In this document: piece after piece, positions 30,979 to 39,366 of the stretch
Layout: each line of letters starts with the position of its first letter
Position numbering within the stretch: position 1 is the first letter of the stretch
NCBI RefSeq assembly: GCF_001542625.1
Contig: NZ_CP016279.1
Coordinates: 9,982,001 to 10,046,000 of the forward strand
From: Streptomyces griseochromogenes
Lineage (GTDB): Bacteria; Actinomycetota; Actinomycetes; Streptomycetales; Streptomycetaceae
Length of the DNA stretch: 64,000 nucleotides
Direction: 5' to 3'
Notes under the pieces: generated by a model
Seen by the model: the letters and a program-made list of their open reading frames with translations, nothing else
Told to the model about the DNA's origin: nothing
Databases searched by the model: none
Made by a program: the position numbers and the translations under genes

Positions 30979-31407
30979 TCAGCTCGCCTTGCGATGGAAC
31001 GGGTGCAGGAGATCGGACAGGTGCCAGTGGTGGCCCTTGGTCTCGCCGTCGCCGCCGCCCGTGCCGGGCTCGTCCGACACCGCGGGGACCTCCACGGGTC
31101 CCGCCGCCGGCACGCTGTGGCGGTGGTGGTCGGCCGCGCCGCGCACCGACGCGACCTGCCCCGCGCGCATGATCCGCACGACGTGGCCGTCGCAGTTCTG
31201 GCACGCGGGCCGGCTCAGCGGGGACGGCACGACGCGGCCGTCGGTCACGTACTGCACGAACTCATGGCCGTCGGCGTCGGTGTGGTGCTCTATCTCGTAC
31301 GACTGCTCCCAGCCGTGCCCGCAGCGCATGCAGGCGAAAGCGTACGACTCGTGAACGACGGCTGTGGCCGTACCCCGGAGGCCGGACTGCCCTGTGATCT
31401 CACTCAT
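30979..31407 (-). CDS. Zinc-ribbon protein of unknown function
   Basis: The 142-aa protein has a CxxC pair in FACMRCGHGWEQ and a second in RPACQNCDGHVV, 46 residues later, forming a likely zinc ribbon. A His-rich C-terminus (DHHRHS, KGHHWHLSDLLHPFH) could add metal ligands. The ATG at 31407 follows GAGGAG 10 bases upstream. An inverted repeat CTTGTCC-GCT-GGACAAG overlaps the expected promoter/leader. The function is not recognised; it may bind nucleic acid. Confidence 0.82.
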   Translation of the reverse strand: MSEITGQSGLRGTATAVVHESYAFACMRCGHGWEQSYEIEHHTDADGHEFVQYVTDGRVVPSPLSRPACQNCDGHVVRIMRAGQVASVRGAADHHRHSVPAAGPVEVPAVSDEPGTGGGDGETKGHHWHLSDLLHPFHRKAS

Positions 31408-31788
31408 GCCAGCTAGCTCCTCTTGTCCGCTGGACAAGCGCCCCGGCACGGGATTCCCCCCGGAATCCCCTGGGGCGAGGGACGGGTGCGTCCCTTTGAC
31501 CAGTGGACGCCTTCGCCGGAGCGAATGCATCAGGCCTGTCGAGTGTTGGAGGCGATTTGGACTTCGCTTGCCAAATCGGCCCCTGGAACGGGGTCTGGTC
31601 TTTGCCTTCCACCCTCCCCTTTTGCACTCGCATGGGGCGCGCGCTCAGTCGAGAATGCCCCTGCTCAGAGGGCATATCCACGCAGGCCGAAGGTAGCGCC
31701 GCGAAGGGGCGCGGGGAACCGCGCGATCAGCCACAGCAAACGGTCACCCCGCCACGAACCGAACCCCCATGGCGTACTCGGCACCTGG
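31408..31788. other. 381-bp intergenic region with several hairpins
   Basis: No gene is supported. It contains CTTGTCC-GCT-GGACAAG (31422-31438), a perfect 8-bp hairpin GGGATTCC/GGAATCCC (31450-31469), ATGCCC/GGGCAT (31655-31675) and a dispersed repeat at 31702-31736. Codon bias is absent in all frames. Confidence 0.6.
31702..31736 (+). repeat. Dispersed GGGGCGCGGGGAA-type Streptomyces repeat
   Basis: The sequence GAAGGGGCGCGGGGAACCG followed by CGCGATCAGCCACA matches, from memory, a very common Streptomyces intergenic repeat. It lies just after the rsmI stop (minus strand) and may serve as its terminator. Confidence 0.55.
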
Positions 31789-32637
31789 CTAAATCGCGGC
31801 GCGCTTCGCGGCGACCACGGCGTCGAAAACCACCCGCTTCGGCAGCCCGGCCTCCACCGCCACCGCGGCGATCGCCTCCTTGCGCCGCTCCCCCGCCTCC
31901 TCACGAACCCGCACCCGCCGCACCAGTTCCTCGGCGTCCAGTTCCTCGGGGCCGGACTCGGGAGCGCCCTCCACGACGACGGTGATCTCCCCGCGGACCC
32001 CCTCGGCGGCCCACCGCGCCAGCTCGTCGAGCGGTCCCCGCCGCACCTCCTCGTACGTCTTGGTCAGCTCGCGGCAGACGGCGGCCCGCCGCTCCGCGCC
32101 GAAGACCTCCGCCATCGCCGCGAGGGTGTCGTCCAGCCGGTGCGGGGCCTCGAAGTAGACGAGCGTGCGCCGCTCGCCGGCGACCTCCCGCAGCCGCGAC
32201 AGCCGCTCCCCCGCCTTGCGCGGCAGGAAGCCCTCGAAGCAGAACCGGTCGACGGGCAGCCCGGACAGGGCGAGCGCGGTGAGCACGGCGGACGGCCCGG
32301 GCACGGCGGTGACCCGGATGTCCTTCTCCACGGCGGCCGCGACCAGCCGGTAGCCGGGGTCGGAGACCGACGGCATCCCCGCGTCCGTCACGAGCAGCAC
32401 GCGCGCGCCGCCGAGCAGCTCCTCGACCAGCTCGGGGGTGCGCGCGGACTCGTTGCCCTCGAAGTACGACACCACGCGGCCCTTGGGCGTCACGCCCAGC
32501 GCCTGGGTGAGCCGGCGCAGCCGCCGCGTGTCCTCGGCGGCGACGACGTCGGCGCCCGCCAGTTCCTCGGCCAGCCGGGGCGGCGCGTCCGCGATGTCAC
32601 CGATGGGGGTGCCTGCCAGGACAAGAGTTCCAGTCAC
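31789..32637 (-). CDS. rsmI: 16S rRNA (cytidine(1402)-2'-O)-methyltransferase
   Basis: RsmI methylates C1402 in the ribosomal decoding centre. The 282-aa protein has tetrapyrrole-methylase-type motifs: LAGTPIGDIADAPPR at the start, AAEDTRRLRRL, LVTDAGMPSVSDPGYRLV and VPGPSAVLTALALSGLP. The GTG at 32637 is preceded by GGAGGATGGGGGC. It is divergent from pmt, the usual arrangement in actinomycetes. Confidence 0.95.
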   Translation of the reverse strand: MTGTLVLAGTPIGDIADAPPRLAEELAGADVVAAEDTRRLRRLTQALGVTPKGRVVSYFEGNESARTPELVEELLGGARVLLVTDAGMPSVSDPGYRLVAAAVEKDIRVTAVPGPSAVLTALALSGLPVDRFCFEGFLPRKAGERLSRLREVAGERRTLVYFEAPHRLDDTLAAMAEVFGAERRAAVCRELTKTYEEVRRGPLDELARWAAEGVRGEITVVVEGAPESGPEELDAEELVRRVRVREEAGERRKEAIAAVAVEAGLPKRVVFDAVVAAKRAAI

Positions 32638-32744
32638 GCCCCCATCCTCCCAGGACTCCGCGGGGCCCAGGAAAACGACGGCGACCCCCGACCGGTACCG
32701 CCCATGCACGGGACTCACACAGAACCGTTCCCTACGATGGCGCG

Positions 32745-34493
32745 GTGACCAGTACCGCGTCCTCCACGGACCTCCGGCAGGGCCAGGCGTCGCACGACCA
32801 GCGGCCGTCGTGGCAGCAGCGGCTGCGCCGATTCGGGTACACCCCCGCCCAGGACGCGCCCTCGGGCGACGTACGCGACCGGCTGGTGCCGCCGTACGCC
32901 GAGCCGAGCCCGCGCCTGTGGCAGGTCCTGGGCGTCCCGCCGGTCCTCGCGGAGCGCATCACCCGCTGGTCGGGCTGGGGCGGTCCGCTGCTGGTGACGC
33001 TGATGGCGGGCCTCATGCGGTTCTGGAACCTGGGCAGCCCGCGTGCGGTGATATTCGACGAGACGTACTACGCCAAGGACGCCTGGGCGCTCGTCCACCG
33101 CGGCTACGAGGTCAACTGGGACAAGAACGCCAACGATCTCGTCCTGCAGACGCACGGGCACCTCGTCGTGCCCACGGACGCGGCCTACGTCGTACATCCG
33201 CCGGTCGGCAAGTACGTCATCGGCCTCGGCGAGCTGATGTTCGGGTTCGACCCGTTCGGCTGGCGGTTCATGACGGCGCTGCTCGGAACCCTCTCCGTGC
33301 TGATGCTGTGCCGGATCGGCCGCCGGATGTTCCGCTCGACGTTCCTCGGCTGTCTGGCGGGCGCGCTGATGGCGGTGGACGGCCTGCACTTCGTGATGAG
33401 CCGGACCTCGCTGCTCGACGGCGTGCTGATGTTCTTCGTGGTCGCGGCGTTCGGCTGCCTGATCGTCGACCGGGACCGGACCAGGCAACGGCTGGCGGCC
33501 GCGCTGCCCGCGGGCCCGGACGGCCGGGTCCGCCCGGACGAGCACGTCGGCGACACCTTCCGCTTCGGCCTGCGCCCGTGGCGCTGGGGTGCCGGGCTGA
33601 TGCTGGGCCTGGCCATCGGCACGAAGTGGAACGGCCTGTACATCCTGGCCGCGTTCTGCGTCATGGCGGTCCTGTGGGACGCCGGCACCCGGAAGACCGC
33701 GGGGGCCCTGCACCCGTACCGGGCCGCCCTCAAGTACGACACCGGCATCACCTTCCTCGCGACGGTCCCGGTGGCGATCGGCGTCTACCTGCTCTCCTGG
33801 CTCGGCTGGATCCTCTCCCCGGCCGACGGCACCGGCGGCTACTTCCGCAACTGGGCGGCGACCGACGGCAAGGGCGGCAGCTGGACCTTCCTGCCGGACT
33901 GGCTGCGCAGCCTGTGGCACTACGAGCACGAGGTCTACAACTTCCACGTCCACCTGTCGTCCCCGCACACCTACCAGTCCAACCCGTGGAGCTGGATCGT
34001 GCTGGGCCGCCCGGTGTCGTACTTCTACGAGTCCCCCTCGCCCGGCGCCGACGGCTGCCCGGCCGACGCCGGACAGAAGTGCGCCCGGGAGGTGCTGGCC
34101 ATCGGCACACCGCTGCTGTGGTGGGCGGCCTGCTTCGCGATCCTGTACGTGCTGTGGCGGTGGCTGCTGCGCCGCGACTGGCGGGCCGGTGCCATCGCCT
34201 GCGGGATCGCGGCCGGCTACCTGCCCTGGTTCATGTACCAGGAGCGGACGATCTTCCTGTTCTACGCGGTGGTCTTCCTGCCGTTCCTGTGCCTGGCGGT
34301 GGCGATGCTGATCGGCGCGATCGTCGGCCCGCCGGGCTCCAGCGACACCCGCCGGGTGATCGGCGCGTCGGCGGCGGGCGTCCTGGTGCTGCTCATCGCC
34401 TGGAACTTCATCTACTTCTGGCCGCTGTACACGGGCACGGCGATCCCCATCGACAACTGGCGGTCGCGGATGTGGCTGGACACCTGGGTCTAG
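32745..34493 (+). CDS. pmt: Protein O-mannosyltransferase (Pmt, GT39)
   Basis: Pmt transfers mannose from polyprenyl-phosphate-mannose to Ser/Thr of proteins during Sec export. The 582-aa multispanning protein has the first-loop acidic motif IFDETYYAKDAWAL with the catalytic Asp-Glu, then VHPPVGKYVIGLGE and many TM helices. The GTG at 32745 is close to the rsmI divergent promoter. Its last 25 coding bases recur at 35298-35322, beyond a small two-gene cassette. Confidence 0.95.
   Translation: MTSTASSTDLRQGQASHDQRPSWQQRLRRFGYTPAQDAPSGDVRDRLVPPYAEPSPRLWQVLGVPPVLAERITRWSGWGGPLLVTLMAGLMRFWNLGSPRAVIFDETYYAKDAWALVHRGYEVNWDKNANDLVLQTHGHLVVPTDAAYVVHPPVGKYVIGLGELMFGFDPFGWRFMTALLGTLSVLMLCRIGRRMFRSTFLGCLAGALMAVDGLHFVMSRTSLLDGVLMFFVVAAFGCLIVDRDRTRQRLAAALPAGPDGRVRPDEHVGDTFRFGLRPWRWGAGLMLGLAIGTKWNGLYILAAFCVMAVLWDAGTRKTAGALHPYRAALKYDTGITFLATVPVAIGVYLLSWLGWILSPADGTGGYFRNWAATDGKGGSWTFLPDWLRSLWHYEHEVYNFHVHLSSPHTYQSNPWSWIVLGRPVSYFYESPSPGADGCPADAGQKCAREVLAIGTPLLWWAACFAILYVLWRWLLRRDWRAGAIACGIAAGYLPWFMYQERTIFLFYAVVFLPFLCLAVAMLIGAIVGPPGSSDTRRVIGASAAGVLVLLIAWNFIYFWPLYTGTAIPIDNWRSRMWLDTWV
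34461..34485 (+). repeat. pmt 3'-end sequence, left copy of direct repeat
   Basis: These 25 bases (CGGTCGCGGATGTGGCTGGA plus CACCT) are the last part of pmt. They recur at 35298-35322 with one mismatch (T34473 against C35310). Confidence 0.8.
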
Positions 34494-34680
34494 CCGGGCC
34501 GACGCCCTTCGGCACCCACCCGGCCAAGACGGCGGACGCGAACCTCCAACTCGCCTTATCCTCATGCGTGTTCGGTCTGCTTGACCTGTCCGGCCCGACA
34601 TCGTCCGACGTACGCTCCGGAGCGCCTGCGCGCTCATGAGCTCGGTCGTAACGGGACGGAAGCCGGCAACGGGAGGGCGC

Positions 34681-34872
34681 ATGGCGGCGAGTCGGCGAAG
34701 CGTCCGCAGGAGCCTGGTCGACTACGCGTTCGCGACGGCGAGTCTGGCCACCCTGGTCATGGGCATCGTTTTCGTGAATCTCGACCACAGCTTGACAAGG
34801 CGGCAGATCCTGGCATGGCGCGGCTTCGTGAATCGAACCACTATCCGCAACAGGTCAAGGTTGCCATGCTGA
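34681..34872 (+). CDS. Small single-TM protein of unknown function
   Basis: The 63-aa product has a basic start (MAASRRSVRRSL), one hydrophobic helix (VDYAFATASLATLVMGIVFV) and a basic C-terminal tail. GGGAGG lies 5 bases before the ATG, a strong ribosome site. Its stop overlaps the ATG of the next gene (ATGCTGA, 34866-34872), a coupled arrangement. I do not recognise it. It could also be the N-terminal part of a longer protein split by a frameshift near 34800, since the next frame over is open upstream of 34866. Confidence 0.55.
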   Translation: MAASRRSVRRSLVDYAFATASLATLVMGIVFVNLDHSLTRRQILAWRGFVNRTTIRNRSRLPC

Positions 34873-35276
34873 GCCCTGGTGACCCCAGGGCAATCCAACG
34901 GCGCGCGGCGGACAGGGCGCCCTGGGGCCGATTCCAGGGCAGAGAGTTCGACGACTCCGTCTATGTCTCCTGGTACGACAGTCCCCGGTCTCGTTCATCG
35001 GAGATGCCCGAGTCACTTCGATTCCCCGTGGGCTCTTTTCTCTACAAGACACTTCGTCTCGACCTGATCCGCAGGTTCGACATCTCGAGCAACAAGGCGG
35101 TGACCTTCACCGCGGAACAGGACGACGACTTCTTGGCCGGGCATCTGTCCGCAGTATTGGGGGAGCCCGTGAATCAGTCCGACCTCGACAAATGGCGTCA
35201 GGAATACGACAGCTATGTCGAGGACTTCTCCGACTACTTGAAGTCGATGTATCACGACATGCGCCGACTCGGCTGA
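34866..35276 (+). CDS. Unknown soluble protein coupled to the small TM gene
   Basis: The 136-aa acidic product has no motif I recognise (…DDSVYVSWYDSP…, FDISSNKAVTFTAEQDDDF). The C-terminus is rich in Tyr and Asp. Codons such as TTG, GTA, GCA, GAA and AAT are more frequent than in neighbours, suggesting acquisition. ATG 34866 has AAGG 5 bases upstream and overlaps the preceding stop. ATG 34815 in the same frame is an alternative. The pair lies between two near-identical copies of the pmt 3' end. Confidence 0.6.
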   Translation: MLSPGDPRAIQRRAADRAPWGRFQGREFDDSVYVSWYDSPRSRSSEMPESLRFPVGSFLYKTLRLDLIRRFDISSNKAVTFTAEQDDDFLAGHLSAVLGEPVNQSDLDKWRQEYDSYVEDFSDYLKSMYHDMRRLG

Positions 35277-35297
35277 CCCTCGAAGGTGCCTCAGCGC

Positions 35298-35322
35298 CGG
35301 TCGCGGATGCGGCTGGACACCT
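35298..35322 (+). repeat. pmt 3'-end sequence, right copy of direct repeat
   Basis: This segment has 24 of 25 bases identical to 34461-34485. It is outside any supported gene, between the unknown cassette and the first PBP gene. The 837-bp spacing brackets the cassette. Confidence 0.8.
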
Positions 35323-35464
35323 CGGACCGAGTCACGGTTTCGACAACTCCGGTCACAGAAGGCACACAACCGCATACAGTTCCTCCCGATCTGTTTTGAA
35401 CGCGTTCAGGAGACCATGAGCGCGCGAGCAGGTCCTCACGGGGAAACGGGGAGGGATGCGCGCG

Positions 35465-37099
35465 ATGCGCACCGGAGCGAAGGCCGCGGTCATAGGCGGC
35501 GTGTGTGCGGTGGTGCTGGGCGGTGCCGGGTACGGCGCCTACAACATCGTGTCCGCACTGAACGGCGACGGGGGAACGGCGGCGCCCGTGGCCGTGAAGA
35601 CGGGGCCGCCCAGCGGTGACGAGGTGAAGGCGACGACCGGCAGGTTCTTCGCCGCCTGGGCGAGGGGTGACGCCTCCACGGCGGCGTCGTACACCGACTT
35701 CCCGCAGGCCGCCCAGGAATTGCTGACCGCCTACGCCGGCGACGCGCACATCACCAAGGTGCACATCACGCCGGGTGCGGCCACCGGCACCACCGTGCCT
35801 TTCACGGTCGAGGCAACGGTGTCGTACGACCACAGGACCCGACCGCTCACCTATCGGAGCAGGGTGACCGTGGTCCGCGGCAGGACCTCGCACCGCGCGC
35901 TGGTCGACTGGCAGCCCTCCGTCGTCCATCCAAGGCTGCGCAAGGGGGACACGCTCGCGACGGGCAGGTCGGCGGCTCCCGAGATCGAGGCCGTGGACCG
36001 CGACGGGCGGGTGCTGTCGAAGGAGAAGTACCCCTCCCTCGGCCCGATCCTGGACGAGCTGCGCAAACGCTACGGCGACAAGACGGGCGGCCGGCCGAGT
36101 GTGGAGCTGGTGATACACCACGCGGAGGGCGCGGACGGCGGCCAGGCCGCCGACACCACCCTCCTCACCCTCGCCAAGGGCAAGCCGGGCAGGCTGCCCA
36201 CGACGCTCAGCGCGAGCGCCCAGGCCGCGGCCGAGGCCGCCGTGCGGAAGTACGCCGATTCGTCCGTCGTGGCGGTCAGACCCGGCACGGGCGAGATCCT
36301 GGCCGTCGCCAACCACCGCGACGACGGTTTCGACGCGGCCCTGCTCGGCGAGCGCCCGCCCGGCTCCACGATGAAGATCATCAGTGCGGCGACCCTCATC
36401 GACAAGGGTCTGACCACCGCGGGCGGCAAGGCGCCCTGCCCGCCGTCGGCCGTCTGGCAGAGCCAGACGTTCCACAACCTCGCGAACCTGGCCCCGGACG
36501 AGAACGCCACGCTCTCCGACAGTTTCGCCCGCTCCTGCAACACGGCGTTCGTGAAGTTCGCGGACGCGGTGAAGGTGGACTCGCTCACCGAGGAGGCCCA
36601 GGACCGGTTCGGGCTCGGGCGGAACAACTGGCAGATCGGCGTGCCCTCCTTCGACGGCCGGGTGCCCGCCTCCGGCGGCCCGGACACCGCCGCCAATCTG
36701 ATCGGCCAGGGCCAGGTCCAGATGAGCCCGCTGAACATGGCCTCCGTGACGGCGACCGCGATGACCGGCACCTTCCGGCAGCCGGTGATCGTGCCGCTCG
36801 GCCTGGACCACCGCGATCCGGCACACGCGCGCGGGCTGTCGTCGAGCACGGTCGCGCAGCTGCGCTCCATGATGAACCGCACCGCCCGCAGCGGCACCGC
36901 GGCCCAGGTCATGGCCGGGCTCGGCGGGGACATCGGGGCGAAGACCGGCTCGGCCGAGGCCGACGGGCAGGCGAAGTCCGACAGTTGGTTCGCCGGGTAC
37001 CGGAACGACGTCGCGGCCGCCGCGATGGTCCAGGACGGCGGTCACGGTGTTGACGCGGCCGGGCCGATTGTCGCAACCGTGCTACGGAGTGCCGACTGA
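35465..37099 (+). CDS. Penicillin-binding protein, MecA/PBP2-like transpeptidase (first of tandem pair)
   Basis: This is a class B PBP for peptidoglycan cross-linking at the membrane. The 544-aa protein has an N-terminal TM helix (~6-26), an NTF2-like MecA_N domain (~50-160), a dimerisation region, and a transpeptidase domain with SxxK (PPGSTMKII), SxN (ARSCNTAF) and KTG (IGAKTGSAEA). The ATG at 35465 is preferred to ATG 35456 because GGGAGGG lies 8 bases before it and too close to the other. A close paralogue follows 96 bp downstream, then ssgE. Confidence 0.94.
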   Translation: MRTGAKAAVIGGVCAVVLGGAGYGAYNIVSALNGDGGTAAPVAVKTGPPSGDEVKATTGRFFAAWARGDASTAASYTDFPQAAQELLTAYAGDAHITKVHITPGAATGTTVPFTVEATVSYDHRTRPLTYRSRVTVVRGRTSHRALVDWQPSVVHPRLRKGDTLATGRSAAPEIEAVDRDGRVLSKEKYPSLGPILDELRKRYGDKTGGRPSVELVIHHAEGADGGQAADTTLLTLAKGKPGRLPTTLSASAQAAAEAAVRKYADSSVVAVRPGTGEILAVANHRDDGFDAALLGERPPGSTMKIISAATLIDKGLTTAGGKAPCPPSAVWQSQTFHNLANLAPDENATLSDSFARSCNTAFVKFADAVKVDSLTEEAQDRFGLGRNNWQIGVPSFDGRVPASGGPDTAANLIGQGQVQMSPLNMASVTATAMTGTFRQPVIVPLGLDHRDPAHARGLSSSTVAQLRSMMNRTARSGTAAQVMAGLGGDIGAKTGSAEADGQAKSDSWFAGYRNDVAAAAMVQDGGHGVDAAGPIVATVLRSAD

Positions 37100-37195
37100 C
37101 ATCACCCGCAAAGGTGGGGACTTTAGGCTGGTCGCCGTCGTTGGGCAGGGCGAGGGCTGCGGGGAGCCTGGGGATGGTGCGGAGGAACTGAGGCT

Positions 37196-38860
37196 GTGGG
37201 CAAGAGAAGGCGCGTCGCCGAGCGACGGAATACCAGACCCGCCCTGATCGGCGGGATGATCGCCATGGGCGTCGTCGGCGCGGGATTCGGCGTCTACGCG
37301 CTGTACGACGGCGGGGCGGCGGCCGACGCGGCGTCCGCCACGGCCGCCCACAAGGCCGTCAGGACCGGCCCGCCGTCCGCGTCCGAGGTGCGGACGGTCG
37401 CCACCCGTTTCCTCACCGCCTGGCAGCAGGGCCGGGTCACCGAGGCGGCCGCCGCCACCGACGACCCGTCGGCCGCCACCGCACTGCTCACCGGCTACAC
37501 CAAGGACGCCCGGCTGAAGGACGTCACCCTCACGCCCGGGAAGGCCACGGGCGCAAAGGTGCCGTTCTCCGTCAAGGCGACGGTGTCGTACCAAAGCCTC
37601 ACCAAGCCGCTCGCATACGACAGTTCACTCACCGTCGTGCGCCGCAAGAGCGACGGCAAGCCGCTGGTCGGCTGGCACGCCCAGGTCGTCCACCCCGACC
37701 TGAAGGACGGCGACACGCTCGTCACCGGCGAGTCCGGCACCCCGCCCATCAAGGCCCTGGACCGCGACGGCGGGGAGCTGACGGCCGCCAAGTACCCGTC
37801 GCTGGGCACCGTCCTGGACGGTCTGCGGGAGAAGTACGGCAAGAAGGCGGGCGGCAAGGCGGGCGTGGAGCTGCGGGTGGTGCGCGGCAAGGAGTCGAAG
37901 ACCGCCAAGCTGTCCGACAAGACGCTCGCGGAGCTGAGCAAGGGCACTCCGGGCACGGTGAAGACGACGCTGAGCCCGACGCTCCAGGCGGCCGCGGAGC
38001 AGCAGATCGGCAAGCAGCAGCGGGCCTCGGTGGTGGTCCTGCGGCCCTCGACGGGTGAGATCCTCGCCGTCGCCAACAGCGGGCACGGCTTCAACACCGC
38101 CTTCCAGGGCTCCCTGGCGCCCGGCTCCACGATGAAGATCGTGACGTCCACGATGCTGTTCGAGAAGGGGCTCATCACCCCGGACGCGCAGCACCCCTGC
38201 CCCAAGACGTACAAGCTGGCCGGCTGGACGTTCCACAACGACGCCGATTCGGAGATCAAGAAGGGCACGTTCGAGCAGAGCTTCGGCGCCTCCTGCAACA
38301 ACGCCTTCATCAATTTCGCGCCGAAGCTGTCCGACGGCGATCTGACGAAGGAGGCCCAGCAGGTCTACGGCCTCGGCATGGACAACTGGTCCACCGGCGT
38401 CCCCTCGTTCGACGGCTCCGTCCCGGTGCAGAGCGGTGCGCAGATGGGCGCCTCGCTGATCGGCCAGGGCGGGGTGCGCATGAACCCGCTGAACATGGCG
38501 TCGGTGGCGGCGACGGTGTGGTCGGGCACCTTCCACCAGCCCTATCTGGTGTCCCCCGAGGTGGACGGCCGTACGCTGGCGAAGGCCTCGCGCACGATGT
38601 CGTCGAAGACGCAGGACGAGCTGAAGGAGGTCATGCGGTACACGGCGGCGTACGGCACGGCGGCCAAGGCGATGGCGGGTCTGGGCCCGGACTACGGCGC
38701 GAAGACCGGCTCGGCCGAGGTCGACGGACAGAAGAAGCCCAACGGCTGGTTCACCGCCTACAAGGGCGACCTGGCCGCGGCGGGCGTGGTCCAGGCGGGC
38801 GGACACGGCGGCGACACGGCCGGCCCGATCGTCGCGACGCTGCTGAAGATGGGCGGCTGA
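37196..38860 (+). CDS. Penicillin-binding protein, MecA/PBP2-like transpeptidase (second of tandem pair)
   Basis: The 554-aa paralogue of the preceding gene has the same layout: N-terminal anchor (ALIGGMIAMGVVGAGFGVYA), MecA_N domain, then SxxK in APGSTMKIV, SxN in GASCNNAF and KTG in YGAKTGSAEV. The GTG at 37196 has GGAGGA 9 bases upstream. The GC-rich codon use is native. The 96-bp spacer makes cotranscription likely. The tandem copies suggest separate roles, for example vegetative and sporulation growth, but this is inference. Confidence 0.94.
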   Translation: MGKRRRVAERRNTRPALIGGMIAMGVVGAGFGVYALYDGGAAADAASATAAHKAVRTGPPSASEVRTVATRFLTAWQQGRVTEAAAATDDPSAATALLTGYTKDARLKDVTLTPGKATGAKVPFSVKATVSYQSLTKPLAYDSSLTVVRRKSDGKPLVGWHAQVVHPDLKDGDTLVTGESGTPPIKALDRDGGELTAAKYPSLGTVLDGLREKYGKKAGGKAGVELRVVRGKESKTAKLSDKTLAELSKGTPGTVKTTLSPTLQAAAEQQIGKQQRASVVVLRPSTGEILAVANSGHGFNTAFQGSLAPGSTMKIVTSTMLFEKGLITPDAQHPCPKTYKLAGWTFHNDADSEIKKGTFEQSFGASCNNAFINFAPKLSDGDLTKEAQQVYGLGMDNWSTGVPSFDGSVPVQSGAQMGASLIGQGGVRMNPLNMASVAATVWSGTFHQPYLVSPEVDGRTLAKASRTMSSKTQDELKEVMRYTAAYGTAAKAMAGLGPDYGAKTGSAEVDGQKKPNGWFTAYKGDLAAAGVVQAGGHGGDTAGPIVATLLKMGG

Positions 38861-38874
38861 GCGGGCGGCCGAGG

Positions 38875-39216
38875 TCAGCCGCGCACCACCGGCTCGGCGG
38901 TGTAGGTCCGGCGCAGGAATCGCATCAGCGCCTTGGACTCGAACTGCACCACCTCCACGCCGTGCGCGGTGTGGAACTCCAGCACGGCCTGGACGCGCCC
39001 GCACGGCCACACCCGTACGTCGCCGCTCTCCGCCGGCGCCCGCAGTCCGCGTTCGAGCAGCGCGCGCGAGAAGGTCCACTCGTGCGGTCCGGGCAGGCCC
39101 ACCCGGACCGAGCGTGGATCGGCGTCGGAGTCGTACCGCAGGACTACGGGTACGGCTCCCGGGTCCTCCTCGTCCGTGACGATATGGGCGCGCGCGTACT
39201 GCTCGACTACAGACAT
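38875..39216 (-). CDS. ssgE: SsgA-like sporulation/cell-division regulator SsgE
   Basis: SsgA-like proteins (SALPs) exist only in sporulating actinomycetes and steer septum placement and spore-wall steps. The 113-aa protein has the SALP pattern: VPVVLRYDSDADPRSVRV, EWTFSRALLERGL, GDVRVWPCGRV and the late ALMRFLRRT. It is shorter than the usual 130-145 aa. Position beside two class B PBPs matches S. coelicolor ssgE, where the mutant releases spores abnormally. It converges on the second PBP gene with a 14-bp gap. Confidence 0.88.
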   Translation of the reverse strand: MSVVEQYARAHIVTDEEDPGAVPVVLRYDSDADPRSVRVGLPGPHEWTFSRALLERGLRAPAESGDVRVWPCGRVQAVLEFHTAHGVEVVQFESKALMRFLRRTYTAEPVVRG

Positions 39217-39329
39217 CGGACCGCCCTCTCACGTTCGGTGACCTCACATGGAAGCCATGTATCCGCTTTCCATCTAATGTGCCATATTTTCCGTTTTGTG
39301 CCCGGTGGGAGAATGAGACCTCGTCTCTC

Positions 39330-39360
39330 TTGCAAAGTGTTCGCAACAAGGCCCTAAAAT
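39330..39360 (+). promoter_or_regulatory. Nur box plus -10 element; leaderless nikM promoter
   Basis: TTGCAA-AGTGT-TCGCAA (39330-39346) fits the Nur (nickel-uptake regulator, Fur family) box tTGCaa-N5-ttGCAA. TAAAAT (39355-39360) is a good -10, with only 6 bases to the GTG at 39367, so the transcript probably starts at or next to the start codon. The operator covers the -35 region. Confidence 0.75.
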
Positions 39361-39366
39361 CATCTG

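Noticed and set aside
34800..34860. A tRNA-like T-arm (GAATCGAACC on the + strand)
   Set aside because: The flanking stems do not pair in a cloverleaf, and no acceptor or anticodon stem is found. It is coding sequence of the small cassette.
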